Source: Trebouxia sp. TZW2008 (Eukaryota; Chlorophyta; Trebouxiophyceae; Trebouxiales; Trebouxiaceae). Taken from it: a stretch of 64,000 nt of DNA. The translations under genes and the position numbers were made by a program. Location: contig BDIU01000172.1 of NCBI GenBank assembly GCA_002118135.1, positions 124,001 to 188,000 of the forward strand, read 5' to 3'. The notes under the pieces were generated by a model. It was not told the DNA's origin, made no database searches, and worked only from the letters and a program-made list of their open reading frames with translations. Positions 23,828 through 35,321 of the stretch are shown here, piece by piece (the stretch's first letter is position 1; each line of letters starts with the position of its first letter).

Positions 23828-26800
23828 TCACTGTTTTGCCCAAAATGTAACGGTGCCATTCTTTTCACATGAAATCAAGGGCTGTCCAGAAGGTCCCCAG
23901 GCTGTAGCCAATACTGGGTGTGCACTTGTGCGCTTGAGCTCTTGAGTCACAGCTGCTGTTTCCGCCTGTAGAGACATAAAGCAAATTTCAGCCATTGTGC
24001 ACTATGTCTGCTAGAGGTCTAGCCTTGGCTTGTGATGAGATCCACTGCCCCACTTGACACTATGCAGCACGCATCCCAAATAAAGACACGAAGATAGTGC
24101 AACTTGCTAGATGCGTTCCAGATGAACGTGCTCCGGTTTCCAGAGCTGGCGGCAGCATGCGAGCCATCAGCATTGTCTGATTTTACATTCCTGAGTGCGC
24201 TTGTGGCATGCATACAGATGCTGGTGTGCCTGTTTTGTGACAATCATGCTCAAACATGAACTCTGAAAACTGAACCAATCAAGGGAGAGGCTGTTAGGCA
24301 GCAGCAATCAGCTTACATTCCAGACGAAGATACTCGCATTTCCAGAGCCAGCCGCAACATGTGAGCCATCAGGAGATATGCAGGCTGTGCACCAGATGGT
24401 GCCCACACCAAAGTTAGCAGCCCTGAAGGTCTGCATCACCTCAAACGTTTGTGGGTTCACAGTCTTCAGCAAGTTGTCCTTACCACAAGTGAGCACTGTG
24501 CCTGCAGCATAGCACAGATGTTTGTGGGTTGCAGTTGTTAGCAAGATATCCTTGCCATGTGCAATCGCTGTGCACCAGATGGTGCCCGCTCTGAAGTGAG
24601 TGATCCTGAAGGTCTGCAACCTCTCAAAGGTTAGTGGGCTCAGAGCCTTCAGCAAGTTGTCCTTGCCACATGTTAGCCCTGTGCCTGCAACATGGCATGC
24701 ATCACCTCGAATGTTTGAGGCCTCACTGTTTTCGACAAGTTGTCCTCGCCAAACGCAGATATTTCACCTGCAATGCAGCACTGAAGTAAGCAGCCCTGAC
24801 GGTCTGCATCACCTGAAAAGTCTGTGGATTCACAGCAGGCACAGAATTCAAATGTGGCTGCAACACACGCTTCAGCACTATGTTGCAGCCACACTTGAAT
24901 ACTGTGCCTGCAACATAGTGCACATCACTTCAAAAGTCTGAAGCTCTGCTTGCCATGTGTGAACACTGTGCTTGCATGCAGCGTCACATCACGCATGGCA
25001 AGATCATGCACACAGTCTTCAGCAAGACGACTCTGCCACACGTCAACATTGTGCCTACAATGCAGCACTGGACTGAGCAGCCCTTCAGGTCTGCATCACC
25101 TCAAATGTCTGTAGGTTGGCAATCATCAGCAATTCGATTTTGCTGCAGGTTAGCACTGTGTCTGCAATGTAGCAATGGGTGACTCAAACATTTGTGGGTT
25201 TACAGTCTTCAGCAAGCTCACCTTGCGACACTGTGCTTGCACGCAGCACCACACGACGCGCGTCAGTATCATGCTTGCAGTGTTCAATAAAGCATACTTG
25301 CCATACTCAACACTAAGCCTACAGTATAGCACTGCATGGCTGAAACCAGGACTTTGCCTTCATTGAAGCGCAGCATAAGGACAGCGCTGCTGCTGAGCTT
25401 GGTAAACCTACTTTGCATTTCATTCTATGTATCACTGCAGGCACAGTGCTCCTGTGAGTTGTGGTGCCTTCAGAGGTACGTAGAATGAAATGCAAAGTTG
25501 GCTTGGTAAGGCGGCAATAGCGCTTGCTGATCAATGTATGCAAGTTGCATTTTGCAATGTGTCACAAGCAAGCTCTAGAAGCACTGATCAACAGCCCATG
25601 ACAGTACGAGGTTGGAGGCCATCATGTAAGCAACAGTCAGCCCAAACATTTAAGTGCTTGGACCGTTTCTTGAACCAATCTGCACTGAGCAGATCTGCTG
25701 GGTATGCAACCCAGTGACCTCATTCGCCATCTTGCCATTGCGACTGTCCTAGAACCTCAGAGTGCCGTCAAGGTGGCCAAGCAACAATGACCATCATTCA
25801 CATCAATGACTTCACAGCTTACCATTCCTAGAGCCAATCTGCACTGAGCAGACCTGCTGGGTATGCAGCCCAGTGACCTCATTCGCCATCTTGCCATTGC
25901 GAATGTCCCAGAATCTCAGAGTGCCGTCAAAATGGCCTGAGCATATGATGTGCTCGTCTCTTGTGCAGCGCACGGAGTTGCAGCTGCTGTGGCATATGAT
26001 AGTGTGCAGGCAGTAGCCCTTATGCAGGTCCCACACTTTGATGCACCTGTCTGTGCCGCTGCTGACTGCCCTCAGAGATGAGCTTGGACTGCAGTCAACA
26101 CTGCTGACCTGCGCCGTCACAACGGCAGCAGTCAGCATCAACACCACCACAGTGACAGGAACTTAGTGAGCGCCCATGCAGGGACATCAACTTGCAGCAC
26201 CTGCCTGCGCTCCTGTTGACTGCCCTACACGATGAGCTTGGAGTGCAGTCAACACTGCTCACCTGCATAGTGACAGAGGAAGCATTGACTGTTGATGTGG
26301 GACTAGTGCTCAAGTCAACAGTTTCTGCTACTACAGACTGCCTGCAAAGATGGACTTGGACTGCAGTCAACACTGCTGGTCTGCACATTGACAGAGACAC
26401 GGCATTGCAGCTGCTGTGGCAAATGATGGTGCGCAGGCAGTAGCCCTTATGCAGGTCCCACACTTTGATGCATCTGTCTGTGCCACTGCTTACTGCTCTC
26501 AATGATGAGCTTGGACTGCAGTCAACACTGCTCACCTGAACAGTGACACAGAAATTGTCTTGCCCTTGTGCAGCTCCCAAAGTGTTATGCATCTGTCTGT
26601 GCCGCTGTTAATTGCTCTCAGAGATGAGATTGGACTGCAGTCGACAATGCCGATCTGCAAATTTGCATTGTTGACTGCAGTCCAAATCTGCAGATTCATT
26701 GATTGATCATTTGTACCTGTGCCCGCACAAACGCGAGGTACATTGGCAGAGACTGCACTGACCACGCTTGCACCTGTCTGAGTGGCTGCTGACTGCACTG

Positions 26801-29800
26801 ACAGGACATTGTGAGCTGCACACTGTGAATGTGCGAATGACGCTGCACTCAGCAGGGCCACGGAAGTTCACTAGGAGTCGTGTGAAAGCTTGACTGCCAG
26901 CAATGAATGAGCCTCACGTTGCCAGTGTGTCCAGTGAGGGTGTGGCACACTCTAGCAGAAGAGATGTCCCACATGCATGAAGACGATGAATGATGATACA
27001 GTCAGCAGGGTCATAGAATTGCAAGCAGGCTTGCTCACTGTGGGTCCTATACCTTGTACAATGCTGGATTAGCCTCACCTTGCCATTGTGTCCAGTGAGG
27101 GTGTGGCGCACTCTGGCAGAAGAGATGTCCCACATGCATGAACATGATGAATGATGATGCAGTCAGCAGGGTCATAGCATGTTGTAAGCAGATTTGCACA
27201 TCGTGGATCCTATATCTTGTACAATGCCGAAGTGGGCTCACCTTGCCCGTATGTCCCGTGAGGGTGTGGCGCACTCTGCCAGAAGAGATGTCCCACATGC
27301 GTATTGCCTGATCGCCCCCAGCCGCCAGCAAGTGCTTCTGGTCTGCTGTCCAGCTCACCTCAAACACTGTATCCAGCATCCCCTGCATTGCGAAGCTCAT
27401 ATCAAACTCTGTACCGCACGCCTCTCCAGTGCATTCAAGACGCTGTACTAAGGACGCGCTGCATGAGCAAAGCTTATCTCAAGCAGTCTATCAAACATGC
27501 ACAACATTGACATGCATATGTCCAGGTCACCTTAAGCCCTGTATCAAGCATGCCCTGCCCTATCAAGCGCATATTTGGCTCATCTTACAGCATGTAAGAA
27601 ACATCTGAACCTGCAAAACATTGTGCCTGCTGACATGCCTCAATGCATCATCAGGAAACAGGTATTTTGTGATCTTAAGCGTTTCAATAATAATTGTTGT
27701 GTCCAGCACATTCTGTACAGCCAGACATCATTAATTCTGCTGGCTCAGAAGAGCTGCTGCTGGACAGCTTGTTGCAACAGTGGCAAAAAGCCACACTCTA
27801 TTGCAATTGATGATGCTGCCTGCCAATAAAGGCTATCACCAATAAAAAAGGCATTGCTGATGGCAAATATGTCGAGCAGCACCTTGTCAGGCAGCCTCCG
27901 GACCACGACCTCGTAGCTGTGACCATCGAGGCTATGAAATAGGCCAATGGGTGATACACTAGACATGCAGCAGGCGTACTTGTTTGAGGACAGCACATTG
28001 CGTTTGGGCGTTGCAGTAAGTCGAGCATGAGGGTCAATGCACTGTGCCAAGACGGTCCTTGGGAGTTGTGGCAGGCATACCCTGAGTGACCCTGTGTTGG
28101 CGCCCGTAGCTGGGTCCCACAGCTTGACCACCTTGTCAGCCCCAGCGGTGGCCATATGGCTGCCTGTCCTGCAGCACACACGCCATCTGTGTCAGAAATG
28201 TACGGCCATATAATGTAATCCACCATCAAGTACTGCAGGTCCTGTACCAGCATTGAATGCTACGCCTCTGTGCAGTCACACTGACACGTTGACATCGTTT
28301 GTACCCATGAAAACGGTATTGCACCCGCTAGCATTGTATGGGAATGCAGGCATGCACAACGTTGACCCTTGCGTGTCATTCTGGACAAAGGCGCAATGGT
28401 CAACTGTGAGGAAATCAGTGGCAAGCTCTGTGAATTTACGCCCACCAGTCAAAAGCGCAAGTGCAGTATCTGCCGTCATGTGCTGATACGCTATTGGCAG
28501 CTGTGTCTCATAAGTGGGGAGCTGTTTAGTAGCAGTGTCTAGAGAGACGTCTCTACCTGTCAAAAGCGCAAGTGAAGCAACCTCCCTCATGAGCTGAAAT
28601 GCTCTTGACAGCAGTGTCAGGCACAAGTGTCACTCCAGAGGGCCCAGCCACTTCCTGACCCTCCTCCAAGCCCCGCTCCAGCCCCCTCTGAGCCCCACCC
28701 TTACCCCTGCTGCCTCTCATGCCCATGCCCTTGAGGGCTCCTGAGAGGCTGGGAGTGCGCAGTAAGCTGGAGGTTTGGCGCAGGGATTTGGCACTCTGCT
28801 GGGCTTGCAATGCGGCCTGGCGCTCCATGCTCCTAGCGTTGCTAAGCTGCAGATGACAGCATGATGTATCACCACAATACTCATGCAAGGTTTGTGAATA
28901 TCAAGCTGAGTGTGCATAAAAAGCTGGAGGTTTGGCGCAGGAATTTGGCGCTCTGCTGGGCTTGCAATGCAACCTGACGCTCCATGCTCTGGGCATTACT
29001 GAGCTGCAAGTGACATCACTATGTCACCATCATCATCACAACTATTGAGGGATTTGCTGCGTGATTTCAGATATGGATGCACGTGCATATTAAAAGGATC
29101 AAAGGCCCTGACACACCAATGAGCATCTAAGTTAACTTGGGGAGTAGCGGGTGTGTAGAACATGTATGTATGCATGCATGCAGATGTGGTGTGTTTTGAG
29201 AGAGCTGTATGTATGCAACCAGAAGCAGAACCTCATTGTGCATCTTGTCATGCCCGCAGATGCTGTGCTGATTGCATGGCATCACAACCAGCAGACAAAG
29301 GACTGCTTCACTGAAAACAGCATTCCTGAAAGGGTAACAAGGGCAGAAAGCAGTGGAGATATGACGACATGAATGCATGAAAGACTGACAACTGACTAGG
29401 TTTTGCATGCATCATTTCTGGGAGCGACCCACAATGCCATGAGATGAAAGTACGCTTGCTGCACGCTCGGCGCAGTCTGCTGTGAATGTGATCCAGAACA
29501 GTAAACGTTCACCAAATTTGCTTAGCAGCCAGGCAGTCAGCAAAGAGCCACAACGCAATGTAGTCTTGGCAATCTTACCATCTCTTCACAAGTTCTGTTG
29601 ACTTGGTCTAGGCGCTCGATTTCTGTAGCTTTCATCTCTACAAGGCGCTGCACCAGCTCCTCATTGTCGGCTTTGATCTTGCCAAGGGACTGCTCAGCCT
29701 CATCTCGCGCATGTCGGCTGGCCTGCACTCAAGCAAATGTCAGTCAATCAATGCATGATTTCGCCGTCTTGGGGACCCTACAGGGAGCATTGTAGATGAC

Positions 29801-31066
29801 GCCAAGGGAGATTCAGCATTCAGCAGATGTTCAGCTGTTGACAGCGCATGACCTGCAGACTTGCAACATTTGGTTTGTTCTTGGTGATGGTAAACTCCTA
29901 GCCAAACAGCAATGTTTGCTGCTGTTCATTTGACCAGAGAAAGCCGCTGCTACGCAAAATTTTGCTGCAGATACATGTTGCGAATACGTCACCTACAAGC
30001 TGCTTTAACCACAGATTAGTGCTATATTTCTGATTAAGATTGAGGTCAAGCGTCCATCGTTATGCTCACCTCAAGTTCAGAAGCTGCAACTGCTTCCAGT
30101 TTAGTTTCCAGATTAAGGATTTTCCCTTACCGGCGCTAAGACAAAGCATCGGTGATTACCTCAAGTTCATTAGCTGCAACTGCTTGAGGCCCCACGTTAA
30201 TGATTCCCCTGACTGGCGCTAAAACAACGCAACAGTGACCAAGCTTACTTCAAGTTCAGTAGCTGCAACTGCTTATGTCCCCGGAGTCATGATGTACCCT
30301 GACTGGCGCTAGAGCAGTGCATCAGTGACCATGCTTACCTCAAGTTCAGTAGCTGCAACTGCTTGAGTGGCACGCGCAGAGTCCACTTGTTGACTCAGCT
30401 CTTTGTTTCTAGACTGTAGATCTCTGATCCTGCTGGTGGCTTCGTCAAGAGCTTTACTGTGCTTCTCATTGATATCTCTCACTCTAGCTAGACTGTCTCG
30501 GCATTGCATAAGCTCCTCTGTCAGACGCGCCTTGTCTTTGTACACTGGTGCCAGCTCCTCCTTCAATGTGTGCACCTCTGCTTTCATGTCAGCCACCTAC
30601 AGTGACCTGCATCCTGTTTGTGCGGCAGATATGGCAATACAGCCTTGCCCAGACGTGTTTGTTTGTGAGTGTGAGTAAGTGGGTGGATCTTGAAGCAAGT
30701 CAAAACAAGCAGTAGTGCACCTCTTGGCTGTTGGCGACGCCGTTGCGAGCTTCTTGAGCTGTTTGTGACAATTCTACATTCTCTCGCCTGAGCTCTGCGG
30801 CTTCTTTGTCGAGCTGTGCGTTCCGGACCTGTGTCGACGCACTCAAAGGCATCAACTCGGTCGGCAGGCAGCTAGATGGCAAGATCTGCAATACAAGAAG
30901 CGGTCACGAGTCGCACCCGATAGTCCCGGAGCTGATCTAGACATTGCTGGTAGTCTTGAGTGATCCCTCGAAACGCATGCACCTCAACTGCGTTGCGTGC
31001 TTTCAGTTGCCGCAAAATATCGTCCGCAAAATTTGCCGCAAGTGGAGCAGCCATGCTCAACGACAT
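23828..31066 (-). CDS. ATG16: Autophagy protein ATG16 (coiled coil + seven WD40 blades)
   Basis: Scaffold that recruits the ATG12-ATG5 conjugate to the phagophore for ATG8 lipidation. Ten exons (5' to 3'): 31066-30917, 30885-30721, 30596-30339, 29722-29579, 28846-28557, 28168-28081, 27382-27242, 26108-25823, 24501-24317, 23965-23828. All phases agree; 614 aa, close to human ATG16L1. Residues 20-50 (LRQLKARNAVEVHAFRGITQ) fit the ATG5-binding helix, and residues 75-240 are a Glu/Lys-rich coiled coil. The WD40 part starts at ISAHEGGCFTCAF and has blades ending VVKLWD, AIRMWD, CIKVWD, LRFWD, LLKTVNP, IFVWN and VTFWAKQ-stop. SSGRVRHTLTGHTGK is diagnostic of ATG16. A Gly/Arg-rich linker (about residues 265-300) precedes the propeller. 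Oddity: the first intron would be only 31 nt. Most introns carry copies of neighbouring exon edges. Confidence 0.93.
24085..24190 (-). repeat. Echo of the 3' edge of ATG16 exon 24501-24317
   Basis: On the minus strand it reads ADGSHAAASSGNRSTFIWN against PDGSHVAAGSGNASIFVWN in the true exon, in the intron before the last exon. Confidence 0.88.
24537..25225 (-). repeat. Cluster of echoes of ATG16 exon 24501-24317 (5' edge)
   Basis: Several diverged copies (about 24580-24665, 24690-24740, 24790-24830, 25080-25160, 25180-25225) of words from the acceptor and exon start, such as cttcagcaagttgtccttgc and gtctgcatcacctcaaa. None continues into a full blade. Confidence 0.8.
25672..25765 (-). repeat. 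Echo of the 3' half of ATG16 exon 26108-25823
   Basis: Copies 25830-25935 in the downstream intron: ccaatctgcactgagcaga, gacctcattcgccatcttgc and tcagagtgccgtcaa are shared. The same exon is therefore echoed on both sides. Confidence 0.92.
26395..26660 (-). repeat. Echoes of the 5' half of ATG16 exon 26108-25823
   Basis: Two clear copies (26395-26540 and about 26555-26660) of the acceptor and first 100-150 nt; on the minus strand they encode VSSVDCSPSSSLRAVSSGTD and VDCSPISSLRAINSGTD. Weaker copies occur near 26220-26275 and 26340-26385. Confidence 0.88.
26697..26748 (-). repeat. Short dispersed repeat, copy 1
   Basis: Contains attgattgatca, then tacctgtgcccgc, acg/aacgcgaggta. A near-identical stretch is at 44803-44850, 18 kb away, where it forms an exon end and donor in the glycoprotein locus. 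Confidence 0.75.
26917..27150 (-). repeat. Two echoes of the ATG16 WD40 exon 27382-27242 donor edge
   Basis: Copies at about 27079-27150 and 26917-26990, each starting at the copied exon end and encoding a version of SSARVRHTLTGHNGK on the minus strand. The period is about 162 bp and intron sequence (cagtcagcagggtcatag, tgtacaatg) is repeated too. The first keeps a GT at the donor position. Confidence 0.9.
28920..29032 (-). repeat. Echo exon of ATG16 exon 28846-28557
   Basis: Copies 28764-28878 at high identity, in the upstream intron. On the minus strand it has its own gcag acceptor followed by an in-frame copy: LSNAQSMERQVALQAQQSAK against LSNARSMERQAALQAQQSAK in the true exon. It reads on to a stop, so it may be an alternative or decoy exon. 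Confidence 0.9.
30066..30282 (-). repeat. Three tandem echoes of an ATG16 coiled-coil exon donor edge
   Basis: Copies at about 30066-30095, 30154-30193 and 30243-30274 of the true exon end at 30333-30368, spaced 88-90 bp. Each contains caagttca(t/g)(t/a)agctgcaactgctt next to a sequence that reads as GT donor on the minus strand. Together with the true edge they form a four-unit array. Confidence 0.92.
30886..30916 (-). other. Putative 31-nt intron (or frameshift) in ATG16
   Basis: Codons for LRDYR end at 30917 and the next conserved frame opens at 30885 after attgcag. Joining them requires removal of 31 nt starting gtgcga (or 22 nt starting gtgacc), phase 0 both ways. Both are far shorter than the other introns here, so a sequencing indel is the main alternative. 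Confidence 0.5.
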
Positions 31067-31497
31067 GCTGCGTTCACTATTGGCCGTAGTTTTGCTGCAA
31101 CCGCATCAGACCAGCTCGATCACCCAGTCGATGGCCCTTTCAAGTTCCGAAAGTTTTGCTCGGTTCCTCTTCTTCCTTCCGAAACTCCGAAACCAGTCTA
31201 AGTTTATCTAGCTTGTGCGATACGCTGCTCAAGCGCAAGGTCGCCAACGAACCTGCCGAGGCGCCAACATGAACCAGGTCGGTATCTGATGTCTTCGATC
31301 TGCTCGCAGTCATCGCTCGAGGGCTACCTTCCACTAGTCGCTCGTCCTGCAGGTTATCACGAACGCTGGCAGTGCTGTCTGCACACCGCGTAGTGTCGCT
31401 AGCTCAAGGTACGACGTCGAAGTGCCAAATCACAAAGGTCTCAGTGCGAAAGGCGTGCTTGATCTCGTATACATAAGTCAATCACCATCTGTCGCAG
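31067..31497. promoter_or_regulatory. Divergent intergenic region ATG16 / GIY-YIG gene
   Basis: Under 450 bp separates the ATG16 start from the first exon of the plus-strand gene, so they probably share a promoter region. I see no clear TATA box. Its higher CpG content than the flanking introns is consistent with a promoter. Confidence 0.4.
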
Positions 31498-34400
31498 GTC
31501 TTTCGCAAAACCTGCAAGGGCGATACAACAACGGCCGGCACGACAGCATCAAAACAGCCTACTCAGTTCCCCGCCAGCTTTGCAACTCGGTCTTTCTGGC
31601 AGATGTCAGAACGAATCAGCTGATCTGTTCATAGCAAGGGCTGCAGCAGAAGAAACAGCCACTACTAGTCAAAGCCTGTCTTCAATAGAACTGAGCCCAT
31701 TCATCAATACTCAAGTACGCAACCAGTGTGTTGACATGCACTTGTTGAACGCTCAGAAGATTGCATACTGCTTCATGTTGTGGTAGCTGTGCATGCAGCT
31801 TGATGAGCACACAACTAGCAGCATGATCATGCATGTGTGCATTGAGCGACCTTGCAAAATTGCAGCAACTAAAATTTTGAGTGATGCTGGTGAAGCTTTG
31901 ATTTGCACCGCTTTATCTCTGGCTGTTGCAAACCATTGCAGCGCATCTACAGTCATCAGCAGCCGCATTCATACCAACCATCCTGCGTTTGTGACATTAC
32001 TTGGAGTGCCACCTTGAGCAAGAGAATATCTGCTGACATCAGTGAATGTCAAAGTCAGCAAGCTTTGTTTGAATGCATGCAGGGTCTCATTCAGCCCGCT
32101 ATTCCCACAGGCACTGAAGCTGCTGTCTTTGCTGTTTACAATGATCGCAAGCAGCTGCAGTACGTGGGTTTCTCTAAAGATCTGTACAACTCCCTGCGGA
32201 CACTGCTTGGCAGGCGGCCAGACAAAGCTTTCTTCTACAAGTGAGCTCACTTACGTGCATGAGTCTTAGAAACATATTTGTATGATGATCCCTGCACCCA
32301 GCTTTGTGCACGTTTATCGCATATACCTGACATCCCTGAGCAAATGCCAGCTTGTGTCAAAGCCACAACAAGCACATGTTGCCTATAAGGTGCCTAGACC
32401 AAGATGCCTAGTATGTTGTGCGTGCATTCATATGTCCTTATGTGCTTCTGTACTTGCAGCAAAGTTCTGTAGCCCACGTCTCCGCAGCTGCTATGAAGTG
32501 CTCAATCCAGGGCAAGCTTAGCAAGTCCGAATACCTTTGGTTGCAAGGACAACCTGCAATGCTAGTGATGTTGTTGACAGCAGGTTGCTGTTCTGCAGGG
32601 CAACATACCTGGACACACTTGATCAGAAGCAAATGATTGACATCCGGTCAGCCTGGTTTGAAGAGTGTGGCGGACCTCCACCTGGCAACAAATGTAGGCA
32701 TCCAACAGCTATGTCAGAATACTTCACTGCAGCAGCATGACATGCTTAGCAATGGGACTTGCTGTAGATGTTCCTGAATTCAATTGCTTGCTGCAGATGT
32801 TGCTTATTTCAACGGTCAGACCATGTATACTCTTCTTTGCATGAATCTCACAGGCATTGTTTGATTGTACGTAGTGTCTGTCTTGTCAGCTGTGATGATG
32901 TGCTGCAGTGGCGTTGGAGAGGACAGCATGGCAGACCCCTGTGTCAGCAGGTGCTATCAGTGAAAGGGGCAAACTGCAGGCAAGCCCTTAAGCCTCTTAA
33001 AACCCCAAATTTCATCCTTTGCACAAGGAATCAGCCTGTCTGTCAATAAGAAAAGAAGCAGCAGCAAAGCTGCATGGACAGTCAAAATGTTGTATCCAAA
33101 CAGAGAGCCCATTGCACCATTTATATGGCAAATCTTCAGCAAAGATGTTGTAAAGCCACCCTGCGGCAGCACACACTGCGTGCAGTACTGATGTCAACAC
33201 AGCCTATGAAAGATGCGCAAAATTGGCTGGCACAGTGGTTCATGCACTCGCTGAGCCTGAATGTATGCGTCTCACTGCTGCGCTGCAAATCAAAGGCCCA
33301 TGTACAGACTATGTGCCAAGCCTCACCCCCAGTAGACATGCACCCAGCACATTTTATTGGAGCTTGGAAATGCCTGAGACTAAGTTGAAGAGGGCTTCTG
33401 TGTGCAAGCTGCTCGAAAGGAATGCAAAAACCCAAACTTTTGGCATGCAGGCAGCTGAGGAGCAGCTGAAGGTGCAGCTGGAGCAAATCAAGCGGCGAGG
33501 CTGCAAGGAGGACTTCCAGCCAGATGCAGCTCTCATGAAGGATGGTCAGGTCAGACCTGCATCTGCTTGACCCTGTCCTTGCATGAGTGCCTTGTCTGGT
33601 GATGATTGTGAGCAGCTCCATATGTTGCTCTTGTATCCTGTCTGTATGACTTGTAAGGAATGAAGGCTTGTATTATGCGCCCCTTGCTGATTTCTTTGCA
33701 ACAGATCAAGCCACTGAGACTGGTCTGACAGCAAGTTTTGACAAGTTGTGATATGCAGGTGGACTTCCTGCCAGCAAAGGCTATGACGCCAGAAGAGCTA
33801 AAAGAGCAGCAAAAACGCGTTGCAGAATTGGCCAAAAAGACCAAAACAGTGGAATTTGAGGTGGATGGGTCACCAGCTCAGTTTGAGCTTTTCTTTGTCA
33901 ACACGATTCCCACAAATGGAGGCGTCATGTATGACGTGACAGTCCTGTATGAAGAAATGGAAACCAAACACAGAATCATTTTGGGTAGGGAGTATTACGA
34001 GGAGTTCAACATGGACCCTCAGCATGTTGTGGTGATGGCATTTACCTTCTTACTGCAAAAGAAGGAGCCAAGGCATACAGAAGGTAATCGCTTCAGTACC
34101 AATAATGATAGTACCAATAATGCACTCTGCGGTCAAGCTACCATACGTGCATATAAGGCATTCCCTCAGTGCTTGAGATCAGCATGTGTCATCATGCATC
34201 TGGTGTCGATGATCTTGCTGGCTTCTGTCGAAGAGTGCTGGGAGAACAGGTCAGGTGCATTACAAGGCACAAGCTTGCATGGCAGTTATATTGTGGCAGT
34301 GTGAACCAGTACAAGTGCAGAAACTTTGTTCATAAATGGTTGGAGGTTGCTGTAGTGTGTGATCTTGGCAACTTCTCTCTTCTGGCTTGCTTGCCAGGAC

Positions 34401-34716
34401 AGTCTTGGGTTTGCTCTGCTTCCAGATTGTCAAGTAAGAAACATTGGTTCATGGCAGTTGCAACCTGGAGGTTTACACCACTTTTGGTGTTGCAGGCTTG
34501 ATGCTCAGCAATCAGTTCCCGGTGAACTACTTCAGCATTTCAGAGCTCGACCAGCAGTTCTCAGACTTCCAGGATGTGTACTCCTCTCAGGGGATGAAGC
34601 TCACTGGAGACGGCAAGTTCTGGCGGTTCAACAAGCTGCATGACTACGGCTACAAAGAGGAAGATGCAGATGCCCTTAGCACCATGTTCAAATTGAAAGA
34701 GGAAGCTACTGTTTGA
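31498..34716 (+). CDS. GIY-YIG-like domain protein, probably plastid-targeted
   Basis: Exons: about 31498-31714 (start uncertain), 32083-32240, 32599-32693, 32909-32979, 33451-33549, 33759-34083, 34496-34716; all later phases agree. From exon 2 on, 322 residues. The GIY-YIG-type fold shows as AAVFAVYNDRKQLQYVGFSK, then LRTLLGRRPDKAFFYKATYL and WFEECGGPPPGNK, as in the N-terminal domain of plant glutaredoxin S16, but no glutaredoxin follows. The rest (LALERTAWQTPVSAG, KVQLEQIKRRG, DGSPAQFELFFVNTIPTNGG, ILGREYYEEFNMDPQHV, FWRFNKLHDYGYKEEDADAL) I recognise as a conserved green-lineage protein of unknown function. The first exon is rich in Arg, Ser, Gln and Ala with few acids, like a plastid transit peptide. 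No start ATG fits without another upstream exon. Intron 32980-33450 is GC-AG. Confidence 0.75.
32980..33450 (+). other. GC-AG intron in the GIY-YIG gene
   Basis: The exon ends CTGCAG at 32979, followed by gcaagc; the acceptor gcatgcag ends at 33450. The join SERGKLQ-AAEEQLKVQLEQ is phase 0. No GT nearby gives an open, collinear frame. Its donor hexamer (gcaagc) is the same as in the dynein GC-AG intron. Confidence 0.75.
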
Positions 34717-35321
34717 CTGTGCCATCATTACATCTGTTCGTTGCCAGTCTTCGTGACATCAAATCGTAAGACCAGATGACCTTCTGTCCTTCACAATGTG
34801 CACCAGTGCTCTATGCATTGAGTATCTGCACATCATGCATCAGCAGTGTGCGTACCACTGGTCACCAAGCCTCTGCCACAGACTGAGATGTGAAGCAACC
34901 ACTGCCGTATTGAATGCATAAAAATATGTTCACACTCGCCAGAATGACGCCTGAAAGATGCAGAGGACATCTCTGATTGTGATCTGCTGTACCTCTGTTC
35001 AAAGAGATAGCAATGTAGTGTTTGAACCTCTGAGATTGCTTGGTTCCTTTGAGTTGCCACAAGCAAACGAATCGATCGACACAAGCTGTGAGCATGCTGT
35101 ATATCAGCAATAAAGGATGTGGAGACGAGCTACACAGCAATGTATTCAATGACATTACAGCGGTGCAGAAAGCACTCTCAAGTCAGTATGTTCATTGACA
35201 GCAATAACATTGCTGCCAGTATGGTCAAAAATATTGCCAAGCAAGCACTCATGGCAAGGCCAAGTATTCATTTAGCTCTCAAAGAATGCATAGGTAAATA
35301 GGCTGAAAGGAAAAAGGCTGC
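34717..35321. other. Intergenic between convergent GIY-YIG and PETN genes
   Basis: No gene seen. TTACA at 35155-35159 (TGTAA on the minus strand) lies 163 nt past the PETN stop and may be its poly(A) signal. Confidence 0.4.

Noticed and set aside
30040..30370. CRISPR-like array (regular 88-90 bp units)
   Set aside because: Eukaryotic intron. The repeated part is an exon edge with a splice donor, and the 'spacers' are also similar to each other.
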